A DNA stretch of 64,000 nucleotides from Alphaproteobacteria bacterium. Lineage in GTDB: Bacteria; Pseudomonadota; Alphaproteobacteria; UBA8366. The DNA lies in assembly GCA_021774335.1 (NCBI GenBank), contig JAJFJD010000059.1:248001-312000 (forward strand), read 5' to 3'. Shown piece by piece: positions 23,870-32,170 of this stretch (the first letter of the stretch is position 1; the number at the start of each line of letters is the position of its first letter). A program made the position numbers and the translations under genes. The notes under the pieces are model-generated. The model was not told the origin of the DNA, made no database searches, and saw nothing but the letters and a program-made list of their open reading frames with translations.

Positions 23870-25732
23870 TCAGCTTGCGCGGGCGCGCGGCTTTCGGGGT
23901 TTCTTGTGCGATGCGGCGGCGGTCTTGCGCCGTGCCGGTTTCTTGGCGGTCTTCTTGCCGTTGCCCGGCGTTGAGGTCGTTGATTTCTGGGACGATTTTC
24001 CCGGTTGTGCCGCCGGGGCGTCACCGGGCCGGATCACGCGGTTCGCGGGAAAGATGAGTCGCGCGGTTGTGCCGCCGCCGAGTTCGCTTTCCAGTTCCAG
24101 CCGGCCGCCATGCAGCTCGATCATCCGGCTGGTCAGCGGCAGGCCCAGACCGGTTCCTTCATGCTTGCGGGCGAGCGACCGGTCGACCTGGACGAACGGC
24201 GCCAGCGCTTTCGGGATGTCGTCTTCGGCGATGCCGATACCCGTATCGTGTACTTCGATCGCAATTCCGCCGGACTCGGTATCGCAGATGCGAACGGTCA
24301 CCGCGCCGCCGGGATCGGTGAATTTGACCGCATTCGACATCAGGTTTGCGAGCATCTGCTTCAACTGCCGCGAATCGCCCCGCAGCATCGGCAGATCCTT
24401 CGGACAATCCAGCAGCAGGCTCACCTGTCCGCGCGAGGCCCGGTCCTTGACCAGGGTTTCGACGGCGCCGACCGACGCCGCGATGTCGAGCTCTTCCTCG
24501 TCGGGTTGGAGGCTGCCGCGCTCGATCTTGGCCAGATCGAGAATATCGTTGATCAACGACAGCAGGTGATGCGCCGAATCATGGATGTCGGTGGCGTATT
24601 CCGCGTAGCGCTTGATGCCTTCCGGGCCGGTGGATTCCATCCGGATCAGGTCGGAGAATCCGATCACCGCGTTCAGCGGCGTGCGCAGCTCATGGCTCAT
24701 CATTGCCAGGAATTCGGATTTCGACCGGTTGGCGAGCTCCGCTTCTTCCTTGGCGCGCGAGATATCGTCGATCCGTTCCTCCAGCGCGGCGTTCGCCGTC
24801 TGCAGGTCCTGGCGGATTTGCATGAGATTGATGAAGGTGAAGGCGACGAATCCGACCAGGGCCATCGCGGCGAGGAACATGGTCAGCCGGTAGGTGTCGC
24901 TCTCCCGCCGCAGCGCGACCACGTCGGTGTTGAATGCCACGAGAACCTTGCTGAGGAGCGCGAGGCCGTCGAGCGATAGCAGTTCGCGCAAGGTCCAGTC
25001 CGCCTCGGTGCGGTGTGCGACTATGACCTCGCCATGCCGCAGCAAGGTGCGCAACTGGGCGGCGACCGGTTTGGGCGCGCGCTTCATCAGTTGCTGCAAT
25101 TGCCGAATGCTCCACCCGATATTATTGGCCGTGGCCGACGCGGCATTCATGCGATAGCGCAGGACCGCCGTCTCGAAATCGGCTACCGCACGGTCCACGC
25201 CTGGAATTTGTTTCTCGGGGACGCGTTTCAGGGTATCGGCGAGCCCCGGAAACGCCTGCAGCGATTCCTGGACCGATGCGTTTCGGGTTTTGAACCGCTG
25301 CAGCAGGGATTTTCGTTTCTCCAGCAGGGACGCATAGGGCTGGAGCATCGTGCCGATGCTCGCGGTCGCCGGGTTTACCGGGTTTGCCGGATCCATTCGC
25401 AGATTCGATAACAACAGCGTCATGCGCGTGGTGAGGTCGGCCGCCGGGTTGTCGTTGCCATGCAAGCCGGCCCGAATCTTGAGCGCGTCCCGGTCAATCG
25501 ACTGTTCGAGCTGCCGCAGTGTTTCCAACTGCGACTGCACCTTGGCCAATTTTTCGAAATCGACAGTTTGTGTCTGCACGAACGCGAAACCGAGCACGGC
25601 GACCGTCGCCAGCAGCAGGATCAACCGTATGTTATTCGCTTTGTCCACGTCGCCGAACCGATCCCCTCGGCCAGCGACGATGACCAGATCATTAATCTTG
25701 AAGAGGGGTGCCGCTACGCCAGAAACCATCAT
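23870..25732 (-). CDS. Membrane-bound hybrid-free sensor histidine kinase with a basic C-terminal tail
   Basis: A 620-residue kinase. Helices near residues 35-52 and 280-300 flank a periplasmic helical region of about 225 residues (double-transmembrane helical-loop type sensor). A coiled coil and the H-box MSHELRTPLNAVIGFSDL follow, then the ATPase core with N-box MLANLMSNAVKF, DTGIGIAEDDIPKALAPF and GTGLGLPLT. The last 60 residues are Lys/Ala/Pro-rich (GKKTAKKPARRKTAAASHKKPRKPR), like histone H1 tails. No response-regulator gene is adjacent. It converges on the PaaK-like gene. Confidence 0.88.
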   Translation of the reverse strand: MMVSGVAAPLFKINDLVIVAGRGDRFGDVDKANNIRLILLLATVAVLGFAFVQTQTVDFEKLAKVQSQLETLRQLEQSIDRDALKIRAGLHGNDNPAADLTTRMTLLLSNLRMDPANPVNPATASIGTMLQPYASLLEKRKSLLQRFKTRNASVQESLQAFPGLADTLKRVPEKQIPGVDRAVADFETAVLRYRMNAASATANNIGWSIRQLQQLMKRAPKPVAAQLRTLLRHGEVIVAHRTEADWTLRELLSLDGLALLSKVLVAFNTDVVALRRESDTYRLTMFLAAMALVGFVAFTFINLMQIRQDLQTANAALEERIDDISRAKEEAELANRSKSEFLAMMSHELRTPLNAVIGFSDLIRMESTGPEGIKRYAEYATDIHDSAHHLLSLINDILDLAKIERGSLQPDEEELDIAASVGAVETLVKDRASRGQVSLLLDCPKDLPMLRGDSRQLKQMLANLMSNAVKFTDPGGAVTVRICDTESGGIAIEVHDTGIGIAEDDIPKALAPFVQVDRSLARKHEGTGLGLPLTSRMIELHGGRLELESELGGGTTARLIFPANRVIRPGDAPAAQPGKSSQKSTTSTPGNGKKTAKKPARRKTAAASHKKPRKPRARAS

Positions 25733-25821
25733 CGGCCGCTTTGCTTAATCAAGTCTTAACGATCAACCAAAGGTATGGATTCGCATGTTTTTTGGAAGCT
25801 GCGCCGGAATGGGATCCGTGC

Positions 25822-28269
25822 CTAGCGTCGGAATCGGTCGCCGGCGGGGTCGAACGCCGGGGACTCGACGACGGTGCCTGCAAAGCGGTCGGCGAAAATC
25901 TCCAACTCCACCGGCGCGCCGGGTTGGGCGTGCGGCACGGCGAGATAGGCAAGGGCGAGCGCCTTGCCGACCGAATAGCCGCTGTCGCCGCCTGTTGCGA
26001 ATCCGGCAACGGCGCCGTCGGCGAAGACCGGCTCGCCGCCGAAGGCGATGGCCGCGGGATCGTCGAAGGCGAGACAACAGAGCCGCGATCGCGGACCCGC
26101 GTCGCGTGCGCGCAGCAGGGCGTCGCGGCCGATGTATCCGGGCTTTTCGAAACTGACCGCGTGGCCGAGGCCGGCTTCGAAAACCGTTCGGTCGCGCAGA
26201 TACTCCGTCCCGGTCCGACCACGGCCTTTTTCCAGCCGCAGCGACCGGAGGGCGCCGCTGCCCGCGGCGATCAGGCCGGCGTCGCGGCCCGCCCGCCACA
26301 CCGTTTCCCACAGGGCTGGGCCGAAATCGGGCGGTACGTAGAGTTCCCAGCCAACCTCGCCGACGCCTGACAGCCGTAGCGCCCGGACTAGTACGGTGCC
26401 GATCTCCAACGTCTGCCAGGTTCGATACGGGAAGGCATCGAGCGACAGGTCGGCCGACGCGGCATCCGAGAGGATGGATGGGGCGGCCGGGCCCCAAATC
26501 CCCAAGCCGCACCATTGCGACCCCTGCTTGACCAACATGACCCGCTCGCCATCGTCGATATGGCGGCGTAGCCAGTTGCCGACCGTTGGCCCGACCGCGC
26601 CATCGACGGTGATCCAATAGCAGTCCCAGGCGAGGCGGGTGACCGCAGCGTCGCCGACGATGCCGCCCTGTGGGGTCGCGAAAACGGCATGCGCGATGTG
26701 CCCGATGGGGAAATCCATCTGACCGGTACAGAGCCGGTTGAGATAGGCGACCACACCGCCGCCGGTCACTTCGAATTTGGCCGTGCCGCTGAGATCGAAC
26801 AGTGATGCCGTCTGCCGTGTGTGCAGGTGTTCGACGCCTTGGGCCGGCGACCAATGCATTGCCGGCCAGCCATCGCGCGGGGGAACTGCCGCCGCGCTGT
26901 CATCCCGGCCGTTGACGTCGCACCAGCGCGGCACTTCCCAACCCCGCATATCGGTGAAGACCGCCGCTTCGCCGGCAAAGTATGCGTGAAAGGGCGATCG
27001 CCGCAGGCCGCGTGGTGCAGCGGAGGGTTCGGACGGGTGGATCACGGCGTGGACATTCTCGTAGCCGATACTGCCCCGAACCTGAACATAATCCGCCGTT
27101 TGTTCATGGCGGGCGAAGCGGTTGACGTCCGCGGGGCCGATGTCGATTTCGGAGTCTCCCCCGACCATGCATTCGGCAATCGCCTTGCCCGCGCCGGCGG
27201 CGTGGGTAATCCAGACTGCCTCGGCGACCCACAATCCTCCGACCCCGGCCGCCGGTCCGAGCAAGGGCAGGCCGTCGGGGGTGAAGGAGAACATGCCGTT
27301 GAACGCATCGGCGATCGCCTGTCCTTTGAGGCAAGGAAGTTGCCGCTCCAATGCGGCGCGGCCGGCGGCGAAATCCTCCTCGGTGAAAGGATGCATGGAC
27401 GGGTCCGGATTGTCCGCCGACCATCGGGCGAGGTGTGCCGGGTCGACCGGGCGCGGCGCGTGCTTGTAGTTGCCGACACCGAAGGTATCAAAATGCGTGC
27501 GGCAATAGAGGTCGTGATCGTGCACCCGCAACACCGGCAATGACACTTCGTCGGTGCGGCCGGCCAGGTCGGGGATCGGTTCGAACCGGACGTATTGGTG
27601 TTCCATCGGCTGCAGCGGAATGTCGACGTCGGTCTTCGCGCCGAGTTGCGGTCCCCAGATTCCGGCGCACAGCAAGACTTCCTCGGTATCGACGCGGCCC
27701 TGGTCGGTCATCACCGCGACGACCCGGCCGCGCCGCGTCAAGATGTCGGTGACCGTCGTTTTGCCTTGGAAGGTCGCGGCGTCGCCCGCACCCTGTGCCA
27801 TGGCCTCGGCCGCCCGCACCGGCCGGGCGATGCCGTTGCCGGGGCAGAACAGCCCGCCGAGCAGGACCGAAGGGTCGATCAGCGGATGGTGTTGCCGGCA
27901 TTCGCCGGGCGTCAGCAGGTGAGCCTCGCCGCCGCGGCTTTTCGCCCATCCGGTGCGTCGCTTCAATTCCGCCAGGCGTTCGGGCGTTTCCGCCGTCTCC
28001 AGCGAACCGACGATGGCGGCCGCCGGTCCGTCGTCGGTGGCGAGCTTGCCGTAGAAGTCGACCGTGTAGAGCCCGAAGGCATGCAACATGCGCGAATTCG
28101 CGATCTGGGTCAGGCCGCCCGGCGCATGGCTGGTCGATCCACCGGTCCGGAACAAAGGGCCCGCGTCGAGCACCAGGATGTCGCGTCGGCCGAGCTGCGT
28201 CAGGTGATAGGCCGCCGCGCAGCCGACGATGCCGGCGCCGATGATGACGGTAGAGGCCTGCGGTTGCAT
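25822..28269 (-). CDS. Dimethylglycine/sarcosine dehydrogenase-like flavoprotein with GcvT domain
   Basis: An 815-residue two-part enzyme. The N-terminal DAO-type FAD domain starts STVIIGAGIVGCAAAYHL, with the covalent-flavin-region pattern GSTSHAPGGLTQ near residue 45. The second half is a GcvT-like folate-binding domain (LFDLSGTAKFEVTGGGVVAYLNRL, GIVGDAAVTRLAWDCYWITVDG, ALRSLRLEKGRGRTGTEY) plus its C-terminal barrel. Such enzymes demethylate N-methylglycines or betaine-derived amines and pass the one-carbon unit to tetrahydrofolate. It is divergent from a TRAP transporter that may bring in the substrate. Exact amine is unknown. Confidence 0.9.
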   Translation of the reverse strand: MQPQASTVIIGAGIVGCAAAYHLTQLGRRDILVLDAGPLFRTGGSTSHAPGGLTQIANSRMLHAFGLYTVDFYGKLATDDGPAAAIVGSLETAETPERLAELKRRTGWAKSRGGEAHLLTPGECRQHHPLIDPSVLLGGLFCPGNGIARPVRAAEAMAQGAGDAATFQGKTTVTDILTRRGRVVAVMTDQGRVDTEEVLLCAGIWGPQLGAKTDVDIPLQPMEHQYVRFEPIPDLAGRTDEVSLPVLRVHDHDLYCRTHFDTFGVGNYKHAPRPVDPAHLARWSADNPDPSMHPFTEEDFAAGRAALERQLPCLKGQAIADAFNGMFSFTPDGLPLLGPAAGVGGLWVAEAVWITHAAGAGKAIAECMVGGDSEIDIGPADVNRFARHEQTADYVQVRGSIGYENVHAVIHPSEPSAAPRGLRRSPFHAYFAGEAAVFTDMRGWEVPRWCDVNGRDDSAAAVPPRDGWPAMHWSPAQGVEHLHTRQTASLFDLSGTAKFEVTGGGVVAYLNRLCTGQMDFPIGHIAHAVFATPQGGIVGDAAVTRLAWDCYWITVDGAVGPTVGNWLRRHIDDGERVMLVKQGSQWCGLGIWGPAAPSILSDAASADLSLDAFPYRTWQTLEIGTVLVRALRLSGVGEVGWELYVPPDFGPALWETVWRAGRDAGLIAAGSGALRSLRLEKGRGRTGTEYLRDRTVFEAGLGHAVSFEKPGYIGRDALLRARDAGPRSRLCCLAFDDPAAIAFGGEPVFADGAVAGFATGGDSGYSVGKALALAYLAVPHAQPGAPVELEIFADRFAGTVVESPAFDPAGDRFRR

Positions 28270-28399
28270 GATCGTGTTGGGTCAGTTGCCGATAGACGCG
28301 GAGTCTACGCCGAATCACGCCGGATCGGAATTGCTTTGCCGTCGCAGTTGAGCTGTGGCCGATTTGTGCCCGCGTCAGGTGCCAAACCGTGCAACTCGA

Positions 28400-28428
28400 T
28401 TGACCTGGGGAAATCGATCCGATGTAAT
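28400..28428 (+). promoter_or_regulatory. Candidate sigma70-type promoter of the TRAP operon
   Basis: TTGACC, 17 nt, TGTAAT, about 85 nt before the dctP start. Each hexamer has one mismatch from consensus, which is good for a GC-rich genome. AAAAGGGAGAG marks the ribosome site before the ATG. Confidence 0.45.
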
Positions 28429-28513
28429 TCCTTAAGTCTGGCCCGTTTCGAAGATCGGCGAGCATGGTCTCGCCGGAAGCGGGTGCCGCGGCGGATAAAA
28501 AGGGAGAGTCCCG

Positions 28514-29542
28514 ATGCGACAAATGGCGAAACTTGGCCAAAGCTTTGTATTTCTGATGGCCCTGACGATGGGCATGGGCGCCGTGTCGGGCATTCTTACC
28601 AATGCCGCGCACGCGGCGTCGTCCTGGCGCATGGCGCATAAAATGCCGCCCGACAGTCCGGAAGGGAAAGTCTTCCAGCGCTTCGCCGATCTGGTAAAGA
28701 AATATTCCGGGGATTCGCTGGCGATCAAGATGTTCCCGAACGAACAGCTCGGTAAGACCAACGCGGTGATGGAGCAGCTCAAGCTCGGCACCGTGCAGAT
28801 GTATGCCGAGGGCTCGACCTACATGAAAAAGTGGATCCCGGAGATCACCTGGATCAGCGCCGCCTTCCTGTTCGACGACCGCGAGCATTGGGTCCGGTTC
28901 ATGAATACGCCGCTGGTCAGGGGCTGGTATGCGGAGGCATCGGAGAAGGCGGGCGTCCAGGTGCTCGGCGATCCGACCGCGATCATGCGGGGGCCGTACC
29001 GCGTGATGGTCACGACCCGCGACGTGAAAAAGTTCGAAGACATCAAAGGCCTGAAACTGCGCATGCATCCAAACAAGACGGCGATCCAGACGTGGAGCAC
29101 GCTTGGCGCGGACGTCAAGACGCTCGCCTGGACCGATGTCTATCAGTCGATCGACAAGGGTATCGTCAGCGCGGTCAACAGCCCGATCGCGCTGGTCGAG
29201 GCGATGCGTTTCTACGAGGTCGCAACGCATGTCGTCCGTCATGACGAGTATTACCAGTCGATCGGCTTCATGATGAACAAGAAGGCGTATGACAAGCTCA
29301 CCGCCGACCAGAAAAAGGCGTTGGCGAAGGCGTATGCCGAAGCCGGCACCTTCAGCCACAAGGTGATGAATGAGGCGGCGGACGAGTCGCTGGCCCGCAT
29401 GAAAAAGCGCGGCGTTACCTTCATGGCGATCGACCGGTCGCCCTTCGTGTCGACGATGGCCAAGTTTTACAAGGACAAGGAGGCCGCGGGCGATTTGCCG
29501 AAGGGCTTCCTGGAGACCGTCGCCGCGACCCGCAAGAAATAG
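28514..29542 (+). CDS. dctP: TRAP transporter substrate-binding protein (DctP type)
   Basis: A 342-residue periplasmic binding protein with a signal peptide ending about AHAASS (residue 36). DctP landmarks: MAHKMPPDSPEGKVFQRFADLVKKYSGDSLAIKMFPNEQLG, MYAEGSTYM, and the carboxylate-binding arginine in GLKLRMHPNKTAIQTWSTLGADVKTLAWTDVYQSIDKG. It captures an organic acid for the two membrane subunits encoded downstream. The genes follow at 27 and 2 nt, a tight operon. Confidence 0.93.
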   Translation: MRQMAKLGQSFVFLMALTMGMGAVSGILTNAAHAASSWRMAHKMPPDSPEGKVFQRFADLVKKYSGDSLAIKMFPNEQLGKTNAVMEQLKLGTVQMYAEGSTYMKKWIPEITWISAAFLFDDREHWVRFMNTPLVRGWYAEASEKAGVQVLGDPTAIMRGPYRVMVTTRDVKKFEDIKGLKLRMHPNKTAIQTWSTLGADVKTLAWTDVYQSIDKGIVSAVNSPIALVEAMRFYEVATHVVRHDEYYQSIGFMMNKKAYDKLTADQKKALAKAYAEAGTFSHKVMNEAADESLARMKKRGVTFMAIDRSPFVSTMAKFYKDKEAAGDLPKGFLETVAATRKK

Positions 29543-29569
29543 GTGGCGGCGTAGCGGACAGGGCGCGGC

Positions 29570-30103
29570 ATGATCGCGGCCATCGAGGGACTCGACTGGA
29601 TGCTCGAGTGGTGCGGGCGCGTGTTTCACGTGCTCGCCAACTTCTGTCTCGGGATGATGCTGATCGGTACGGCGGTGACCATTGTGTTGCGGCCGCTCGA
29701 TCTCTCTTACTACTGGATTTGGCCGTGGACGATGCAGTTCTTCGTCTGGATGTCCTTTATCGGCTTCTTCGTAGTCTACCGGCGGGGCAAGGATATCGCC
29801 GTCGACTTCCTCGTGCTGCGGATGGGGCCGCCCGCGATGGTCGCAACCCGTTATTTCGTGGCGTTGGTCGTCCTGTCGGTTACCGGCATGATCGTGTGGC
29901 AGATGCCGGTGATCCTGGCCAGCCAGGTCGGCGTGATCGATGGCGTGCTCTCCCCGTGGGGTGAGCTGGAACGCTACACCCTGTCGATTCCGCTCGGGGT
30001 TTCCTGCATGCTGATCTTCGTCAATGCGTTGCTGGACATTGCCAAGGCGATGGCGGGGATTCCGGAGCTGCCGTCGTCGCATCAAACCGATCCGGATACC
30101 TGA
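29570..30103 (+). CDS. dctQ: TRAP transporter small permease (DctQ type)
   Basis: A 177-residue membrane protein with four helices (about residues 15-40, 52-74, 95-118 and 140-162), the DctQ layout, including WPWTMQFFVWMSFIGFFVVYRRGKDIAVDF, which fits the conserved W/F-rich second helix and GxxIxVD-like motif. It bridges the binding protein and DctM. The next gene starts 2 nt after its stop. Confidence 0.9.
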   Translation: MIAAIEGLDWMLEWCGRVFHVLANFCLGMMLIGTAVTIVLRPLDLSYYWIWPWTMQFFVWMSFIGFFVVYRRGKDIAVDFLVLRMGPPAMVATRYFVALVVLSVTGMIVWQMPVILASQVGVIDGVLSPWGELERYTLSIPLGVSCMLIFVNALLDIAKAMAGIPELPSSHQTDPDT

Positions 30104-30105
30104 CG

Positions 30106-31407
30106 ATGGCCCTGGTCCTCTTCATTGGGTTCATCGCGCTGATCCTGCTGCGCGTGCCGGTGTCGATGGCGATCGGGGCTGCGGTGCTGATCACCTTCGG
30201 CACCAGCGAATTCTCCGACTCGCTCTACATCGTGCCGCAACAGATCCTCGAAGGGGTCAACAAGCCGTCGCTCGCCGCGGTGCCCTTCTTCATCATGGCC
30301 GGCAACCTGATGAACGAGGTCGGCATGACCGACCGCATCTTCCGCTTCGCCAACGCGTTGGTCGGGCATCTCAAGGCCGGGCTGGCGCAGGTCAACGTGC
30401 TGTCGTCGATGATCTTCGCCGGGGTGTCCGGTGCTGCGGTGGCCGATTGCGCCGGACTCGGCACGATCGAGATCAAGGCGATGAAGGAGCGCGGATATAA
30501 TCCCGAGTTTGCCGCTGCGGTCACCGTTTGTTCGGCGGTGGTGGGGCCGCTCATCCCGCCGTCGATCGGGTTGGTGATCTATGCCTTTCTTGCGCAACAG
30601 TCGGTCGAGCGCATGTTCCTCGCCGGTGTAGTGCCCGGCGTGATTGTCGGCGGCAGCCTGATGCTGTTCAACCGCCTGCTCGCGGTACGGCACAACTTCC
30701 CGACGCAGCCGCGCGCGACGCGGCGCGAGGTCGGCCGCAGTGCGGTCGACGGCATCCTCGCCCTGGTCGCGCCGGGCATTATCCTGGGCTCGATTCTCGG
30801 CGGTTTCGTCACGGCGACCGAAGCCGGCGTGCTCGCCTGCCTCTATTCGATTGGCCTCGGCATGGTCTACCGCTCGCTCAACTGGGCAGGGCTGTGGAAG
30901 GCGTTGACCGACACCATGATGATGACGTCGGTGATCATGATCATCATCGGGTTTTCCATCGCCATGGGCTGGCTGCTGGCGATCGAGCAGGTGCCGCAAA
31001 AACTGGGCGAGGCGATCTTCGCCTTCACAAGTTCGCAGGCCGCTTTCCTCGGTCTGATGGTGGTCTTCGTGCTGCTGGTCGGCTGCGTGGTCGAGGGCGT
31101 GCCGGCGAAGCTGATGCTGGTGCCGATGCTGTTGCCGATCGTCGATTCCTTCGGCGTCGACCGGGTGCATTTCGGCATCATCATCCAGCTCGCCCTGCTG
31201 ATCGGCATCGCGACGCCGCCGATGGGCATCGGACTCTACATCATGGTCGAGGTCGGCAAGGTGCCGTTCGAGAAGGTCACCGTCGCTGTGTTGCCCTTCA
31301 TGATCCCGCTGATCCTGGTGCTGATCCTCGTCACCTACGTTCCGGACGTGACGCTCTGGCTGCCGGATCTGGTGCTCGGCCCCGACGGGCCGGTCCCGAA
31401 GAACTAG
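30106..31407 (+). CDS. dctM: TRAP transporter large permease (DctM type)
   Basis: A 433-residue sodium-coupled transport subunit with about twelve helices. VPFFIMAGNLMNEVGMTDRIFRFANALVGHLKAGLAQVNVLSSMIFAGVSGAAVAD is the DctM signature and GPLIPPSIGLVIYAF the Na+/substrate hairpin; GVPAKLMLVPMLLPI and GIATPPMGIGLYI repeat it in the second half. Its TAG stop overlaps the stop of the convergent RraA-type gene in CTAG. Confidence 0.94.
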   Translation: MALVLFIGFIALILLRVPVSMAIGAAVLITFGTSEFSDSLYIVPQQILEGVNKPSLAAVPFFIMAGNLMNEVGMTDRIFRFANALVGHLKAGLAQVNVLSSMIFAGVSGAAVADCAGLGTIEIKAMKERGYNPEFAAAVTVCSAVVGPLIPPSIGLVIYAFLAQQSVERMFLAGVVPGVIVGGSLMLFNRLLAVRHNFPTQPRATRREVGRSAVDGILALVAPGIILGSILGGFVTATEAGVLACLYSIGLGMVYRSLNWAGLWKALTDTMMMTSVIMIIIGFSIAMGWLLAIEQVPQKLGEAIFAFTSSQAAFLGLMVVFVLLVGCVVEGVPAKLMLVPMLLPIVDSFGVDRVHFGIIIQLALLIGIATPPMGIGLYIMVEVGKVPFEKVTVAVLPFMIPLILVLILVTYVPDVTLWLPDLVLGPDGPVPKN

Positions 31408-32072
31408 CCGCCGAGTTTCGCCAGCACTTTCTTTGTCGCGCCGGATCGGTCGCCGATCTTCTCGCCGGCCAGCATGCGCTTATGCCCTTCGGGTTCGGCG
31501 GCCGCTTTCTCCAGCGCCCAATCCAGATCCGCCTCGGCCTCATCCGGCGGGATCGCCACGACGCCGGAAAAGTCGCCGACAATCAGGTCGCCGGGCATGA
31601 TCACCGCACCGCCGCAGGACACCGGCACGTTGAAACAGCCGCCGACATCGTGGAGCCGCGTGGTGATCGGGGCGACGCCGCGCGACCAGATCGGCATATC
31701 GAGTTCCTCGATCTCGGGCAGGTCGGTGCAGGGCCCGTCAATGGCGACCGCGACACAGCCGCTCGCCTTGATCGCCGCCGCCACACCGCCGCCGACACAG
31801 GCATGCTTGTGATCGCCGAGCCGGTCGATACAGAGAAAGTCGCCCGGCCGCAGGAACTGGACGATGTGATGCAGCAGAGTCGAGTCCTGACCCGGCAGTG
31901 CCAACGTCACCGCCGTGCCCGCGACGCGCCGGTTCGGCAGGACGCATTGGATCGCGGAATCCATGAAGCCCATATGCCGGCGGTGGCCGATGGTCGCGGT
32001 CTCCACGCGATTGCCCTTCTCGATCAACCCGGCGTCGACGTGGGGCGGCATGTCCTTGATGACGTAACTCAT
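31404..32072 (-). CDS. RraA-family protein (HMG/oxaloacetate aldolase-like)
   Basis: A 222-residue RraA/MenG-like protein. GTAVTLALPGQDSTLLHHIVQFLRPGDFLCIDRLGDHKHACVGGGVAAAIKASGCVAVAIDGPCTDLPEI carries the family core with the metal-adjacent GD and R/D residues. In organic acid districts such proteins act as class II aldolases on 4-hydroxy-4-methyl-2-oxoglutarate or oxaloacetate-like acids, which would suit the nearby TRAP transporter. The E. coli RNase E inhibitor role is not implied. The ATG MSYVIKDM is preferred over a 33-codon extension that overlaps the divergent ggt. Confidence 0.87.
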   Translation of the reverse strand: MSYVIKDMPPHVDAGLIEKGNRVETATIGHRRHMGFMDSAIQCVLPNRRVAGTAVTLALPGQDSTLLHHIVQFLRPGDFLCIDRLGDHKHACVGGGVAAAIKASGCVAVAIDGPCTDLPEIEELDMPIWSRGVAPITTRLHDVGGCFNVPVSCGGAVIMPGDLIVGDFSGVVAIPPDEAEADLDWALEKAAAEPEGHKRMLAGEKIGDRSGATKKVLAKLGG

Positions 32073-32170
32073 TATCCAGATGTCCTTTTTCGTGCTCGCG
32101 GTCGATGCTATGGTCAAGCCCCCATCCGGGACGCGTCGCTCCCACAGCCAACATGGATTGCAATACTCCA

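Noticed and set aside
27488..30085. 865-codon minus-strand open frame across the end of the dehydrogenase gene and dctP/dctQ
   Set aside because: It overlaps three genes with clear motifs in other frames; no recognisable domain of its own.
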